Source: Chelydra serpentina
Taxonomy: Eukaryota > Chordata > Testudines > Chelydridae
Direction of reading: 5' to 3'
Assembly (NCBI GenBank): GCA_037349315.1
Contig: JBAIAC010000040.1
Coordinates: 16,076,001 to 16,140,000, forward strand
DNA: 64,000 nt
Under the pieces are notes generated by a model. The model did no database searches. It saw only the letters and a list, made by a program, of their open reading frames with translations, and was not told where the DNA came from. The first letter of the stretch is position 1. Every line of letters starts with the position of its first letter. Positions 39,026 through 50,340 of the stretch are shown here, in pieces. A program made the translations under genes and the position numbers.

Positions 39026-40805
39026 CTATCATTGTTCATTTGCAAAACAGGTTTGTTAAGAATGCAGAAATTATCCTGAAACCAAATCCTATTGGCAGGC
39101 AAATCTGCGACTTTATTGCTAATCTAGGTGAAACAGGGCACATGTAATTTAGGAGACAAGTTGCATCTGCACGCAGTCAGAATTCCCAGCTATATAATAT
39201 ATTCCGTCCACTTTTGAAATAGAGGAAACTCTGGGAGTGTATTTCCGATAATAGTCCTGGCTAGACAAATACATTGCTGTTCCTCCTCCCAGCAATCCAT
39301 TGGCACGTATCAGACACTGGATTTGTGCAGGTACCATGGAGCTTGTGCAGGCAAACAACCTCGCTCGTTAACCGGTTTTGCTGGCACATTCATGGAGGCC
39401 AGGGGAAGATCTGCTAGTTGCTGTGTACAAATCTTCATAACTTGCTGTCCTTTATCAGTGTATTGAAGGCACCTCTGATGAACTGCATTGCTCCATATGT
39501 GTATATGGTGGTGTGTGGGGGAAGGGGTCATCTGATACACAGGTGAATATGATGGGGCTGAGTGCAAGGGGCATGTTATGGTTTGTTAAATCAGAGCGTG
39601 TTGCAAGAGTCCATTGATTAAACCTGCTTTCTTGGCTACTCTATTAGTCTGCCAGGGAAACAAGACACGTTGTCTCCTCTGTGGACATGTGCGTGGGGAG
39701 CTTGGGTTTGTTTTCTGCCCCTGGACGGCAAGTGCAGTCGGAGACGGCTGCTTGAACAGCCCTGCTGTCTATCCCCATTTCATCAGCCATTGAAATTCCA
39801 TGGGCAGAGCGCTCGTGTTGTCTGCGGGAGGAAGCCAGAGCTGTGCCCGAGGATGCTGAGTCATTCGCAGGCTGGCAGAGCAGATAGAAGGAGAAACTCA
39901 GGGGCCCAAAGGGGGGTGAGTGGCTGGGAGAGTCCCAACGAAGCACGTCCCCACTCTGCCTGGTTCTGGCTCCGGAGTGGTTTCTTCCTGTGTTGTTTCA
40001 TGTCCCATCAATTCCAGTTATTTCCAAACACGCACTGTTATTCTGAGAATATTGGGCAAGGCTCTGATGGCTCTCGACGGATACAATCTCTCCCTGGCCT
40101 CGAACATTCGAAAGACGTAGTAGGCAGCACAGTGGGTCTGCATAGATATTGGTCCACTTTCTGAACAGGTTAACGTGTTTATCGTCCCGGGGGGGCGCTG
40201 GATGTAAACAAGAAGTGGCGCGTTCTCTGCTTTGACAGGCTCCAAATCTCATTGCTCGTTCCATCCAAGTTATTAAACCCCTTGGATTTTCTAGAAAAAT
40301 GTAATCGATCCCGTTTAGAAAGAGCTTCCCAAACGACGTCACTGCCTATCAGCCTTAATCACAGGGAGGCTTACCAGATGAGTACTAAGTCACCCGTCCC
40401 TGGAGCGGCAGGATATTTAGCTAAGTGCGGGCGAAGGACGTTTCCTGTTTGAACAGAATGTACGACTTTGATAAATGCTTCAGGCAAGCAAAAGGTACAA
40501 GCAAAAAGGTACAGGAATAAGCCGGCTCCGCAGAGCCAAACTGGAGAATGTGGTGGTTTAGGACAAGTTAGCGGGTAGTTGCAAATCTAGCGGAGAATGC
40601 TTATGTCTGTAAATTCACGGTCAAATCCTACAGTCTGTACCCAGGAGTAGGGGCTAGGGGATTTAGTCCTCTAATCTTCACACATCTGTGGCATCCTGGA
40701 GGTGAGTGAGACAGTACTTAAATGGTAGGTAGGCTCTTGAAAGCCATTAGAAGGACAGCATTGTCATAATCACAAGGCATTGTAGAAGCTACAAAGAGTC
40801 CTGTT

Positions 40806-41036
40806 TCAGTGTAGTAGCCGTGTTAGTCTGTGTCAGCAAAATGAAAATAAGAAAGAAAAACTTGTAGCACCTTAGAGACTAACAAATTTATTTCAGCATA
40901 AGCTTTCGTGGGTTAGTACGAAGTGGGTATTCACCCACGAAAGCTTATGCTCCAATACGTCTGTTAGTCTATAAGGTGCCACAGGACTCTTTGTAGCTTC
41001 TACAGATCCAGACTAACACGGCTACCCCTCTGATAC
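40806..41036. mobile_element. Head-to-head pair of the 'TAGCCGTGTTAGTCTG' repeat
   Basis: The left part is in sense (TAGTAGCCGTGTTAGTCTGT ... TTAGAGACTAACAAATTTA). The right part is inverted and ends CACGGCTACCCCTCTGATAC. At the centre, 18-base arms (40896-40913 and 40933-40950) containing ATAAGCTTTCGTGGGT face each other. Same family as 34124-34371. Confidence 0.75.
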
Positions 41037-43299
41037 AAGGCATTGTGTCGTTTTGTCTTCCGAAGTTTCCAGAGAAAATCTGCTTAGTGGAAGGATGCCT
41101 TTTCTAATTGCCAGCCCTGTGGGATCTGAGAGTCAAGCTGGGTTCTTTCAGGCTCACACTTAATTACTTGTAATAGAGGATATCAGAGCCAACATCTGTA
41201 CTTGGTTACATCCGTGAAATTCTGCTGTCCTCCATGAGGTTGCCCATGTGTGGTTGAAGGCAAAACTGGGCTCTGCAACTGGAATTGAGGGCCCAACGAT
41301 GCTGCTCTTTCTCATGCTGAGTAGCACCTTATTCCATGAGTAGTCTCGCTGAAATCAGTATGAGTGAGAGGCAAAATCTGGGTCTGAGTTGCATGGGATG
41401 CATGTGCCAGAACAAAATCCAGCTCGCTCTTCCATTGCTACCTGGGCTGTGCAGGGCCCACAAGAGGTCAAAAGCACACACTTTGTCACTACGGCTGGAT
41501 GCTATGACTCTGGAGTCGCATGGTGCGTCTGATCCTGGCCTGCCTGTAGCCGTTTTTATGGAGCTGTGACTGTCGATGTCAGTGGAATTATTCTTGTTTG
41601 ACACTTGTGTAGGTGAGAGGAGAGTCAACCCTGGGAGCATGGCTAAGAAGGAGCCTGTTATTTTCTCATGATCCCTGCAGTTTGAGCCAGCCAGCTGATG
41701 TCTTTTTATTGTTATGGACTCCTTCAGTGATCGGCCCTAAAGAGAGAGCTCTTTGGAGATGGAGGGGTCCTGTGGGTTTTGCGGGAAGCTAAGGACGGTG
41801 AGATTGACTGACTGGTTTAGGAGCATGCAGCAGGTCCCTTGAGAGCGTGGCTAACAGATGGCGTGTGGAGGGCTGGCTTTCTGTTGGGTTCGCAAAGCTG
41901 CAGCCACACGGGTGCTGGGAAGAAATGAAACCGTCACCACCACGGTTCCGTGTTACCACGACGAGACCCCTGGTTCGCGCGGCGTACCCGGGCGCAAACG
42001 GCTGTCGTTGGGCTTGTGGGCTAATGTATGGCGGGGGCGGCTGAGTTGGGCGGAGTGTCGCTTCTAGCAGACCTGTTCGTTCAGGCAATAAGGGCTGGTC
42101 TTGCCTCCCAAGGAAGGGAAGCAATCTGGGGTCCGGCAGTGCAAACAGCTGCCAGCACTGCGTCCTCTGGAGGTGGGAATTGTCTTGGGTCCAAGTAACG
42201 GGAGGGTTATCTAGAGGCAGGGGGTGGCTGCTGTTGCTGCTTTAGGGGAATGAGGGTGTTGGTTGCTGCAGGGGCAATGCCGCGATGCTGCTGTTCTGGT
42301 TCAAATATTGACACACGTAAAAGCCACCCAGCTTTGGTTTTGCAAAACAGTAACTGCAAACCCTGCTGTTTCTGTTGGAGTCGGTCCAAATATCCAACGC
42401 TCCATGAGGGTAACAATCCTGCCTGTTGCTGAAGTCTCCCTAATGTAAAGGCCGCCTGCCTATAAAGTCCAGAGGGTAGATCCCAGCTGAGATTGCCAGG
42501 TGAAAACTCCTTTCTGCATCACTTCCCATCCACTTGTGGCATTCAGGCCTGTGCGTGTGAGAATTGGGTTTGCAAGCATTAAAGTGGTTATTTAAACAAA
42601 CACGACGTACCAGGAAAACCACAGGGGTTAAGTGTTGGGTGGTTAAGCTCAGCCCTGCGTGTCAAGAATCGTCTGTAAATCGGATTCCTCCGGCTGGGTT
42701 ACGAGCATGCCATTTAGAACGGGTGCACCAGTGAATCCGTCTCTCACGGAGCTGGGCTGGCAGAGATGCTGTCTTTCTAGGTAATATGCTTAGAAGAGCA
42801 GAGAGTTTCAGATAACAGACGTGTCTGTGAGAAGCTTGGCTTTGGCAGCCGTACCTGCAGGAAAACTTGTCTGTCCATGGAGAGCCATGCAGAGTAAGAA
42901 GCTTGCTCTTGTTTTCGGGGTGGGGGCTGGTGCACGTGGGTTTAGTTGTGGTGTCAGTGTAATTACTTCCCGTTTACACCCCGTGAGCCTGCCAAACAAC
43001 AAGCCAAGTGTTTGTTCTGTGCCTGGTCTTCTGCAGAAAGTTATCGATTCTCCCCACCCCACCCCCCGGCTTTATTGGCTCATCTTTGAGAGCCAACCTC
43101 TTACACTAAAGTGAAACCCTGCCTGGCTGTTACACATGGGTAAAATGAAACTCTGCGTGCTTGGTGCAGTGAAGGGCGGGCAGTGGAAGGGAGAGATGCA
43201 CAGAAAGGAATTGAAAGCAGCTGTGTGAACAAGGAGCCCAGGAATTCTCAACGTGCTTGTAAAACACTGACTAATTTAGCTTCGCAGCATTCCCTTGGG

Positions 43300-43425
43300 A
43301 CTCGTAATTATTACCCCATCTTACAGATGGGGACACTGAGGCACGATGCTGCTAAGCGACCCACCCAAGGCCACACCCAGTTATGGCCGAGCCAAGAATC
43401 AAACCCAGGAATCCTGATTCTCGGT
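43300..43425 (-). repeat. MIR-like SINE core (antisense)
   Basis: CCCATCTTACAGATGGGGAC, TGAGGCACGATGC and CCACCCAAGGCCACACCCAG, then AATCAAACCCAGGAATCCTG, follow the antisense SINE core. Confidence 0.7.
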
Positions 43426-43692
43426 CCCTTTACTAACCTCGAGCTGATGGGTGCCTTGCTCCTGGTCTTTCAAAACCAAAGGTTTCATTTGAGAGGCAAG
43501 GTGGGGGAGAGAACACCTTTCGTTGCACCAGCTGGTGGTGGAATAGACACCACCAGCTGGTGGTCATCTTCGGGGCTCGGGAAGAGACTCTGAGTGCAAG
43601 GTGGAAACGTTGTTTAGCGTAAGGGACCATTCGAGGTGAAGTGTCCCATCAACAGGAGGCGGCGGGGGGGAGGGTAGTGAGTTAGGGATTCT

Positions 43693-43777
43693 TGTAATAA
43701 GCCATAAATCCAGTGTCATAAAGACACTATATGGCTTATTACAACAGTCATAAAGACATGAATAATGGCTTATTACA
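43693..43777. repeat. Inverted and tandem TGTAATAAGCCAT repeat
   Basis: TGTAATAAGCCATA (43693-43706) is inverted as TATGGCTTATTACA (43730-43743), and ATGGCTTATTACA occurs again at 43765-43777. GTCATAAAGACA precedes each right-hand copy, so a unit of about 33 bases is duplicated in tandem. Family not recognised. Confidence 0.7.
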
Positions 43778-44405
43778 GCAATCTGTTGCCCACTAGGTCC
43801 CCTCCCCTCTCTGTCCTATGACTGCCGGGGTGTAGATGGGCCTCGAATGGTCCCATATGCCAAACAATCTATTCCCACCTTGTATTTAGCTGTGACACTT
43901 CGAGCATCTGTCCCAGCCCTGAATAGCTCGAAAGCTTCTCTCTCACCACCAGGATTTGATCCAATTAAAAGGAGTTGCCTCCCCCGCCTTGTCTCTCTAA
44001 TGTCTTGAGACCAGCACGGGTACAATACCGCCCAATGCTTCCCTGTGTCACCCTTGGAGTAAGCTGCTGTGGAAGTGGCAAGCACTATGTGCCACTCTGG
44101 CATTTTTATCCACTTATATTTTCAAGGCTGATTCTCTTTCCCCCCACCCCCCCACCCCCGTAGCCTATCCCCCAAGGCACATGGCTGCGCATACTGATAA
44201 ATCTTCACTTTAATTTTTGTCTGAGCAGGAAAACTTCCATTAAATCTTCCAGTGGCCCTGGAGGCGTGGTGCTCAATGCAGTCCCAACTGTGAGCTTAAA
44301 CAGTACGTAACATGGGCTTGAATTGACTTGCTGCCGGTAGCAGAGAATCGTGGCCTGTTGTTACTTGATGGCGTAGGGCCTGGTTCTGGTCTCTCCCCTC
44401 TTTAC

Positions 44406-44653
44406 CTAGGGTGGCCGCTGCTGCATCCCCGGAATACCGGACGTTCCGGTGCTTCCGGGAGTGAATGGCATGGGCCTTCCCCTGCCAGAGTAACCTTGCA
44501 GAGGGGTGTACTCTTCATAATGGGGTCACCCATGCTTGATACTGGACAAAACCATGTCCCGTTTTGTTTCGTTACCAGACAGGGGACAAAGCCATAGTTA
44601 AAGAGGACTCTCCAGTATAAAACTGGACAAATAGCCGCTTAGCTTCACCCTAG
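44406..44653. mobile_element. MITE with CTAGGGTG ends
   Basis: Begins CTAGGGTGGCCGCTGCTGC and ends CTTCACCCTAG. Interior phrases such as ACTGGACAAAACCATGTCCC and AAACTGGACAAATAGCC relate it to the 50341-50654 and 35372-35492 families. No coding capacity. Confidence 0.6.
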
Positions 44654-45414
44654 CGCAATTCCGTGAATCTTCCAGGCATTACTCATCTCAGGGAGAGTAA
44701 GAGCAGATTTAAGCCCTTTTTTAAACCGATTCCCACGGCTTGTGTGCAGCTAAGTATTTGGGGAAATCTCACCCTGAATTAATGAGTTTGTCTGAATAAG
44801 GACTGGGAAAACCCCAGCGCTCTCAATGTGGAGAGACTGGATTGACATCAGGGCAGTTCAGTCAGCATAGAACTATTGCGAGTGAGATCCGAATTGGGTC
44901 CTGAATGAGGACTTGGGGATTTGGCCCTGTATACATGTTGTACAGCCTCACTGAAATGCAGCCACTTCTGGGGTGGAGGGCAGCACATCACACAGCAGTC
45001 ACGGGAGGGGAAATGTCATAGGATCTGTAATGTGTGTGGAGAGTGGGTGGGACCTTGGCTTTTATAAGGTGTCATCCCAGAGCCCTCCCCCCACCAGTGA
45101 CCTGCCTGGTACTTGATCGTTTGAACCTGTTCTTCCAGAGACTCCAATGCTCTGTCATACAGCTGCTCCAGCGCAAACCCCTGTGACTTGCACTGGTGCA
45201 AACTGCAGTGCACGAGGGCCAGGTGTGGCTGCACTAGGGGCTTGATCTGGTGCACTCCACTGGTGCCTGACGTCCCTGTGTTGACAAAGTCTGGGCTCTC
45301 CAGGCCTGGTATTTCCGTCACTGAACCACCCTCTGCTGGCCTGTCAAGCAGACAGAGCCCCCCACCTGCCCCGAGAAAACCCCTCACGCAGCCTTTCTTC
45401 CTTTGTCTTTGCAG

Positions 45415-45441
45415 CGCACCTGAATCGCTCCAGTCACTGCA
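45415..45441 (+). other. SH2B3: SH2B3 exon 2, 5' UTR part
   Basis: Follows the acceptor CCTTTGTCTTTGCAG. The 27 bases contain the second half of the candidate upstream ORF. The main ATG context is CTGCAATGA (G at -3, A at +4), weaker than the upstream ATG. Confidence 0.8.
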
Positions 45442-46203
45442 ATGAATGGCCAGACTATCCCAGCAAGCACTCCCGGGTGTCCCCAGGGCTGGAATGAGTT
45501 CTGCGAGCTGCACGCCGTCACCACGGCCAAGGAGCTCGCCAAGAAGTACCTGCTGTTTGCCACCGAGAACCCGCACCATGACGTCCTGGCGGCCGAGCGC
45601 TTCTCGGTGCAGTTCACAGACCTCTTCCAGCAGTACTTCTGCAACGAGGTGAAGGAAGGCTTCGCCATGAGCCAGGTCAGGGCCCTGCCCTTCAGCAGGG
45701 TGCGGGACTATAGGGAGACCAGCAAGAGGCCCGCAGACGCCTCTTCGGGGCCGGTCGCGGCCAAGGTGGAGGCGGAGCTGACTGCCCACCCCGAGGCCGA
45801 CCGAGCGGCTGACACTAACCCCCGGGGCCTGCCCAAGTCGTGGAGCTCTGAAGAGCTGATGGGGGCAGCGTCCCCTCTGGCCGCCCGGAGACACTTCTCC
45901 CTCACCCAGCTGCGGAGGAGCTGGCGTAAGTTCTTGCGCCGGAGATCCTCCGAGGCCATCCCGGGAGAGGGGGAGGCGCCGGAGCCGGTGCTCAAGCCTG
46001 GGCTGGCCAAAAAGATCCTGCCGTGGGCCCTCTCCCGAGATCAGGCTCCCGAGGTGTGCAAGGAGGGGCTCTTAAAATACAGCATGGTGGATGAAACCAC
46101 CATGGACAGTGGGACACGCTGGCAGCGGTGCCGATTGGTTCTACGGAAGGCAGGGACGTCGGACAACGAAGAATACGTCTTGGAGCTGTTTGATCCCCCC
46201 AAG
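45442..46203 (+). CDS. SH2B3: SH2B3 (LNK) exon 2: N-terminus, dimerisation domain, start of PH domain
   Basis: 254 codons ending exactly at the donor GACCCCCCCAAG-type junction (CCCAAG|GTAAGC, phase 0). SH2B3/LNK is a cytosolic adaptor that dampens JAK2, KIT, MPL and EPO-receptor signalling in blood and endothelial cells. The phenylalanine-zipper dimerisation domain spans about residues 17-72 (WNEFCELHAVTTAKELAKKY and VQFTDLFQQYFCNEVKEG). A basic stretch LRRSWRKFLRRRSS is at 157-170, then GLAKKILPW, and the PH domain opens at about 203 (EVCKEGLLKYSMVDETTMDS, RWQRCRLVLRK, YVLELFDPPK). The remaining PH strands, SH2 domain and C-terminus are outside the window. Similarity to human LNK is clear at the ends and weak in the Pro/Ala-rich linker, as expected. 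No break is seen. SH2B1 and SH2B2 are the paralogue alternatives; synteny settles it. Confidence 0.95.
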
Positions 46204-46325
46204 GTAAGCGGCCTGAGGTCTCTCAAATCCCTCCCCTGTTTGCCGCTGGCCATGTCTCTTCATTGCCTCATGCATTACTGTGCTGTTCAATGCACCGCTC
46301 CGCTTTAACAAGAAGAGAGGTAGAG

Positions 46326-46742
46326 CAGTGGTTCTCAACCAGGGATACGCCTACCTCTGGCGGTAGGTAGAGGTCTTCCAGGGGGCACATCAGCTCATCT
46401 AGAGATTTGCCTAGTTTTACAACAGGCGACATAAAAAGCATTCACGAAGTCAGTACAAACTAAGATTTCATACAGACAGTGACTTGTTTGTACTGCTCTG
46501 TGTCCTACACGCTGACATGTAAGTACCATATTTCTGTTCCAATTGATTTATTTTAGAATTCTATGTTAAAAATAAGAAAGTCAGCAAGTTTTCAGTAATA
46601 GTGTGGCTGTGGCGCTTTTGTATTTTTGTCTGATTTTTTTGTAAGCAACTAGTTTTTTTAAGTGAGGTGGAACTTGGGGGTACGCAAGACAAATCAGACT
46701 CCTGCAAGGGGTACAGTAATCAGGAAAGGTTGAGAGCCACTG
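46326..46742. mobile_element. Non-autonomous hAT element
   Basis: Left end CAGTGGTTCTCAACC, right end GGTTGAGAGCCACTG. Flanks AGGTAGAG (46318-46325) and GGCTAGAG (46743-46750) agree at 6 of 8 bases. The right half (AACTTGGGGGTACGCAAGAC) matches the element at 24495-24963. Confidence 0.8.
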
Positions 46743-47050
46743 GGCTAGAGAATGGTCCCTGGCTGCTCGGATTGGGCTGGATTTGCATGCTCGGATCTGT
46801 GGTTACTCCTTTGTCTTGGAGAGGAATGGGCCAAGTCCTTTGCTGGTGCAAGTTGGTCTGGCCTGACATGTCCCTAGCCTTTGTTTTCAAACTCAATGTC
46901 TCGTTTGTGAGCCATGATTCCATTGGGTCTGGTTTGAGGAAGTGGCCTTTGCTTCTTGGTGCCTATATTCCCGTGAAGTGAAGGGTGGAATTCCCCTGCT
47001 CAGAAAGCTGCGGCTTCTCCCTTACGCAGCTGTTACTGAAAGAACCGCAC

Positions 47051-47325
47051 AATGGAGGCAAGGAACAGGCGACCTAGGGAAGTTGGGGAATCCCCATCGT
47101 TGGAGATTTTAAAGAACGGGATAGACAAACACCTGTCAGGATGGTCTAGGTTTACCTGCGCTGGGATGGACTAAATCAGTGTTTCTCAACCACTGGTCCG
47201 TGAGATCTCCCTGACATAGTTTGGGAAGGCAGCAAGCCAATCCCTGGTATCAAAAAGGTATAGAAACACTGGACTAGGTGATCTCTTGGGCTAGAAGGAA
47301 CCTCTACATTTCTCTGATGTTTCTT
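47051..47325 (+). mobile_element. CR1 LINE 3' end split by a later insertion
   Basis: GGAGATTTTAAAGAACGGGA, TAGACAAACACCTGTCAGG and CTGGGATGGACTAAAT are CR1 3' sequence. It resumes after the insertion as GACTAGGTGATCTCTTGGGC and CCTCTACATTTCTCTGATG. Confidence 0.8.
47177..47271. mobile_element. 95-bp hAT-like MITE nested in CR1
   Basis: Starts CAGTGTTTCTCAACC and ends TATAGAAACACTG. Flanks GACTAAAT (47169-47176) and GACTAGGT (47272-47279) share 6 of 8 bases, and the CR1 reads through if the element is removed. Confidence 0.8.
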
Positions 47326-48299
47326 TGCCTCTCCAAGTTCAGGATGGGATCTCCAAATGGCCTAAATCTGCCTGGCCATTTTTACTTGCATCATGGTTTT
47401 ATTTAAAAAAAAAAAAAAAAGGTAAATCGGCTTCAAGTTATAAAGGTTTCTAGTGATTGGCTCTGTGAGAGTGAATTGGGTGTTCGTTCCAGGAATTCCT
47501 TGGCATATTTCCCTTGGGCAGAGATATTCATCTCTTTCCCATTATGAGCACTGTCTGAATGGGGACTGAACCGCCCGCGGATTCAGATGCAGGGAGGGGT
47601 TGTCAACCTCAGTGCAAAAATATGGAGTTGAAATTAGTTTCTGCCAAGCTGAAGTCAGCTATGGCAGAAAGGGACTTTGGAAATAAGTGAAGGAGCCTTG
47701 TGCGTGAATGTTTTATTACTTGATTACAGTAGGCGAGGGCGGCACTTTAATTGTTTTATTTTCTTAACGGAGGAGCACAGCATTAATGTTTAAACCTTGA
47801 TTGAGCCTCAGACTAATGAAGGATCACCTGTCCTGGGTCTGATCCTGGCTCCAGTGACATCCGTGGGAGCTGGGTTGGGCCCTTGGCGTGGCGCTGAAAG
47901 TGAAACTTTACCGCACTTAGACTTGGTGCCCTACATATTCAGAGCCTGTGCAGCTTTGATGACTAGGTGAGAGTCTCATGGTTTCCAGTTGGAGAGTTTC
48001 CCTTTCGCTTCTGCTTCGGGCCTTAGGGCCTGATGTCTGGCAAGATTAGCTTTGTTGTGAAGCCTGCTTCGAGTGCCCTGTGATTTGTGAACGACTCTGG
48101 CGCTCAGAGTGGTTTGAGATCTAAGCTGCCCGGTATCCGCGCTTTCAGTTGGGATTCTGATCTGATGAGGGCACTAGACCCTTAGCACACTGGGGAAAGG
48201 CAGAGAGGGGGAAGAAAGAACTGGCAGGAAATTCTTGGCTGTGTTACTAGATGCCCTTTGCATCTCATCCAGAGCCTCCGCAACAGGGGGTGCGTTACA

Positions 48300-48400
48300 A
48301 GCCCTGTGTTTCCGGTGGGGGACCGAGGCACGGAGGGGTTAGGTGACGGGTCCAAGATTATGCAGGGAATCGGTGGCAGAGCCAGGACCAGAGCCCTGGG
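48300..48400 (-). repeat. SINE core (antisense)
   Basis: GGTGGGGGACCGAGGCACGG, GGTGACGGGTCCAAGATTAT and CGGTGGCAGAGCCAGGACC match the antisense MIR-like core. Confidence 0.6.
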
Positions 48401-49479
48401 GCCTGGTTCTGCTCTTAACCTGGGGAGACCCCATTAACTTCAAGAAGTGACTGACTGGTGCGATGGGTGAATGTGGCCCCGAGAGTCCGCCTGCTTGGGT
48501 TCTTATGTGGCCCTGATGACGGTAGTGGCTGAGTGCGGATTCTTTCCTCCTGGCCCCCACTTCTCTCACCCTCCTCATCCCTCTGTCTGCTAGACTGGGC
48601 CTGTCCGTGTTTGGGTATATTCGGTGTGGGCCCCGCTGTGGCCAGGAGGTAGGAGTGCTCCTCTGTAAGAAAGGGGCTGCGCGGGGGTTTGCATGTCGGC
48701 CCCCTGCTCCATGGAGCGAGAAGATTACGCTCCCTTTCATGCCCAGCTGCAAGGTTACACGTTCGCAAGGCCCAGCCCATCCTGGGACGTGCCCACCAGC
48801 CCCCAAGCGCGCAGTCTGGCCCTCGCTGTGCGGTCGAGCGAGAGGTGCCCCGGGGTGACTGGGAGACCCCATACTGCTTCCTGGGTGGAAGGGCACAGAC
48901 TGCTTTGTACCCAGGACCTGATTCGGCCGCTCCTACGCAGGCAGCTCACCCCCTGAAGTGACAGGGAGCTTTTCTTGCAGGCGTCCGACAGGAATGGTCC
49001 AAATTCAGCCTTCATTGAATGCAACTCTCCTGGGTCAGTGGGCTTTCTGCCTGGGACAGAACTGCAGGAGAAAGCCGCTGGAGTCTGTGTTTAGCTTAGC
49101 AGAGACGCTTGACACAGCCCTGTATCTCTGCACTCACATGGGATCCTTTATTCCCCAGCAGGGCTGTTATGATAACTAGGTTGACTAACCACCATAAGGT
49201 ATGTCAGAGAAAGTAAAACCTCTCTCTGTCTCAGACTTCCTTGAGAGCCCCTTCTCTGGGCTAAATCTCAAAGCTATTTTATTACCTTTTGATTTCCATT
49301 TTGGGTCTTTGACCATGGCCGGGGAAACCTTGGCTAATTCCTCAAGTTGGAAGTGCTGGTGGTTGATCTTGTTTGGCAGCACCCCAAAGTGTAACAGATG
49401 CTTCTATTGAAGAGCCAGCAGTCTAGAACTTAGATACAACACCCCACAGGAGGAGAAACAAAGAGAAGGTGAAGGGTTT

Positions 49480-49560
49480 CAGAAATGTACAGCACCTAGC
49501 GCGGGGAGCCCTGATCCCAGCTCGGGGCCCTTAGATGCCCCCACAATATAGATAATTCAT
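49480..49560 (+). repeat. SINE tail
   Basis: TGTACAGCACCTAGCGCGGG, GAGCCCTGATCCCAGCTCGG and CCCCACAATATAGATAATTC match the sense tail whose antisense is at 18060 and 62345. Confidence 0.6.
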
Positions 49561-50340
49561 AGTCTCACTTGGGTACTGACTGGACGCATCTCCTTGGTTT
49601 CCAGTGTTGGTTCTCGTACGTGTCTTGGGAGAAGGGAGTTTGTAGGAGGGCCTGGACTGGGGGGAGGGTCGAGGCTTGGGAAGCTGCTCAGCGCACAGGG
49701 AAGTGAAGGGATATGAAGGCTGGTGACGCTGCTGGTGCCGGCTAGGAAATGCAAAGCTGACTGGGAAGGGCTGATTGGCCATGAAGGGTGAGCCCAAGAG
49801 CGACTGTGTCCAGCCGAGAAATCGGATCATGGAATGTCGCGAGAAAGGTGAACGTGGGGCAGACGCCTGCGCAGTGGACTGATGGCCTCGGAGGGGAGGA
49901 CTTTGATCATTGACTAAAGCGGTTGGAGGGTTTGATGGGTCTTCACGGCCCGGTTTGGGGAGAGGTGGCCGTGTAAAGATCGGTTCTAAGGAGCCTGGGC
50001 GAAAAGGTCCCCAGGAAAGCCCCTGTGGTAGGGGTAGGTGGTGTAGGATTTGATTTTGGCAAATGAAGAAATGGGAATGGAGACAGCTCTGGTTGGCTTG
50101 TTTGGTTGAAGAACTAATATCCAGACTGAGAGCCGTGCTCCCCCTGTGTAACTCCATTGGCTTCAGGGGGGAGTTGGGTCTGGTTTGCTGGGAAATCTGT
50201 CTGGTTAATAAAAGCTGACGGCCCGTGATCAACGAGCTCCAGTCTGTTAGGGGCCGCAGACCAATTCCCCCCTGCCCCCCCCCAACGCTCATCCCAACTA
50301 GGCTTCTAGATGCGGCTGCTTCAGGACAGAGTTAGGGATT

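Larger units (their letters stand above)
32755..45414 (+). other. SH2B3: SH2B3 intron 1
   Basis: Bounded by the candidate donor GTACGG and the acceptor CTTTGTCTTTGCAG. No internal exon recognised. Repeats: inverted-structure elements at 34124-34371 and 40806-41036, MITEs at 35372-35492 and 44406-44653, an hAT end at 37733, a CR1 at 38560-39025, an inverted/tandem motif at 43693-43777, and a SINE at 43300-43425. A (TG)n run is at about 37644-37661 and TTTTG repeats at 37484-37510. Stretches around 36.0-37.4, 39.1-40.7 and 41.1-43.2 kb hold nothing recognisable. Confidence 0.6.

Noticed and set aside
45330..45345. Reverse CTCF-like CCACCCTCTGCTGGCC
   Set aside because: Partial match only; the core is weaker than at the three reported sites.
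45016..45894. 292-codon minus-strand open frame
   Set aside because: Antisense shadow of SH2B3 exon 2; the plus-strand frame is the one with the known LNK sequence.
48339..48896. 185-codon minus-strand open frame
   Set aside because: Overlaps an antisense SINE core at one end; no family resemblance and other frames nearby are equally open.
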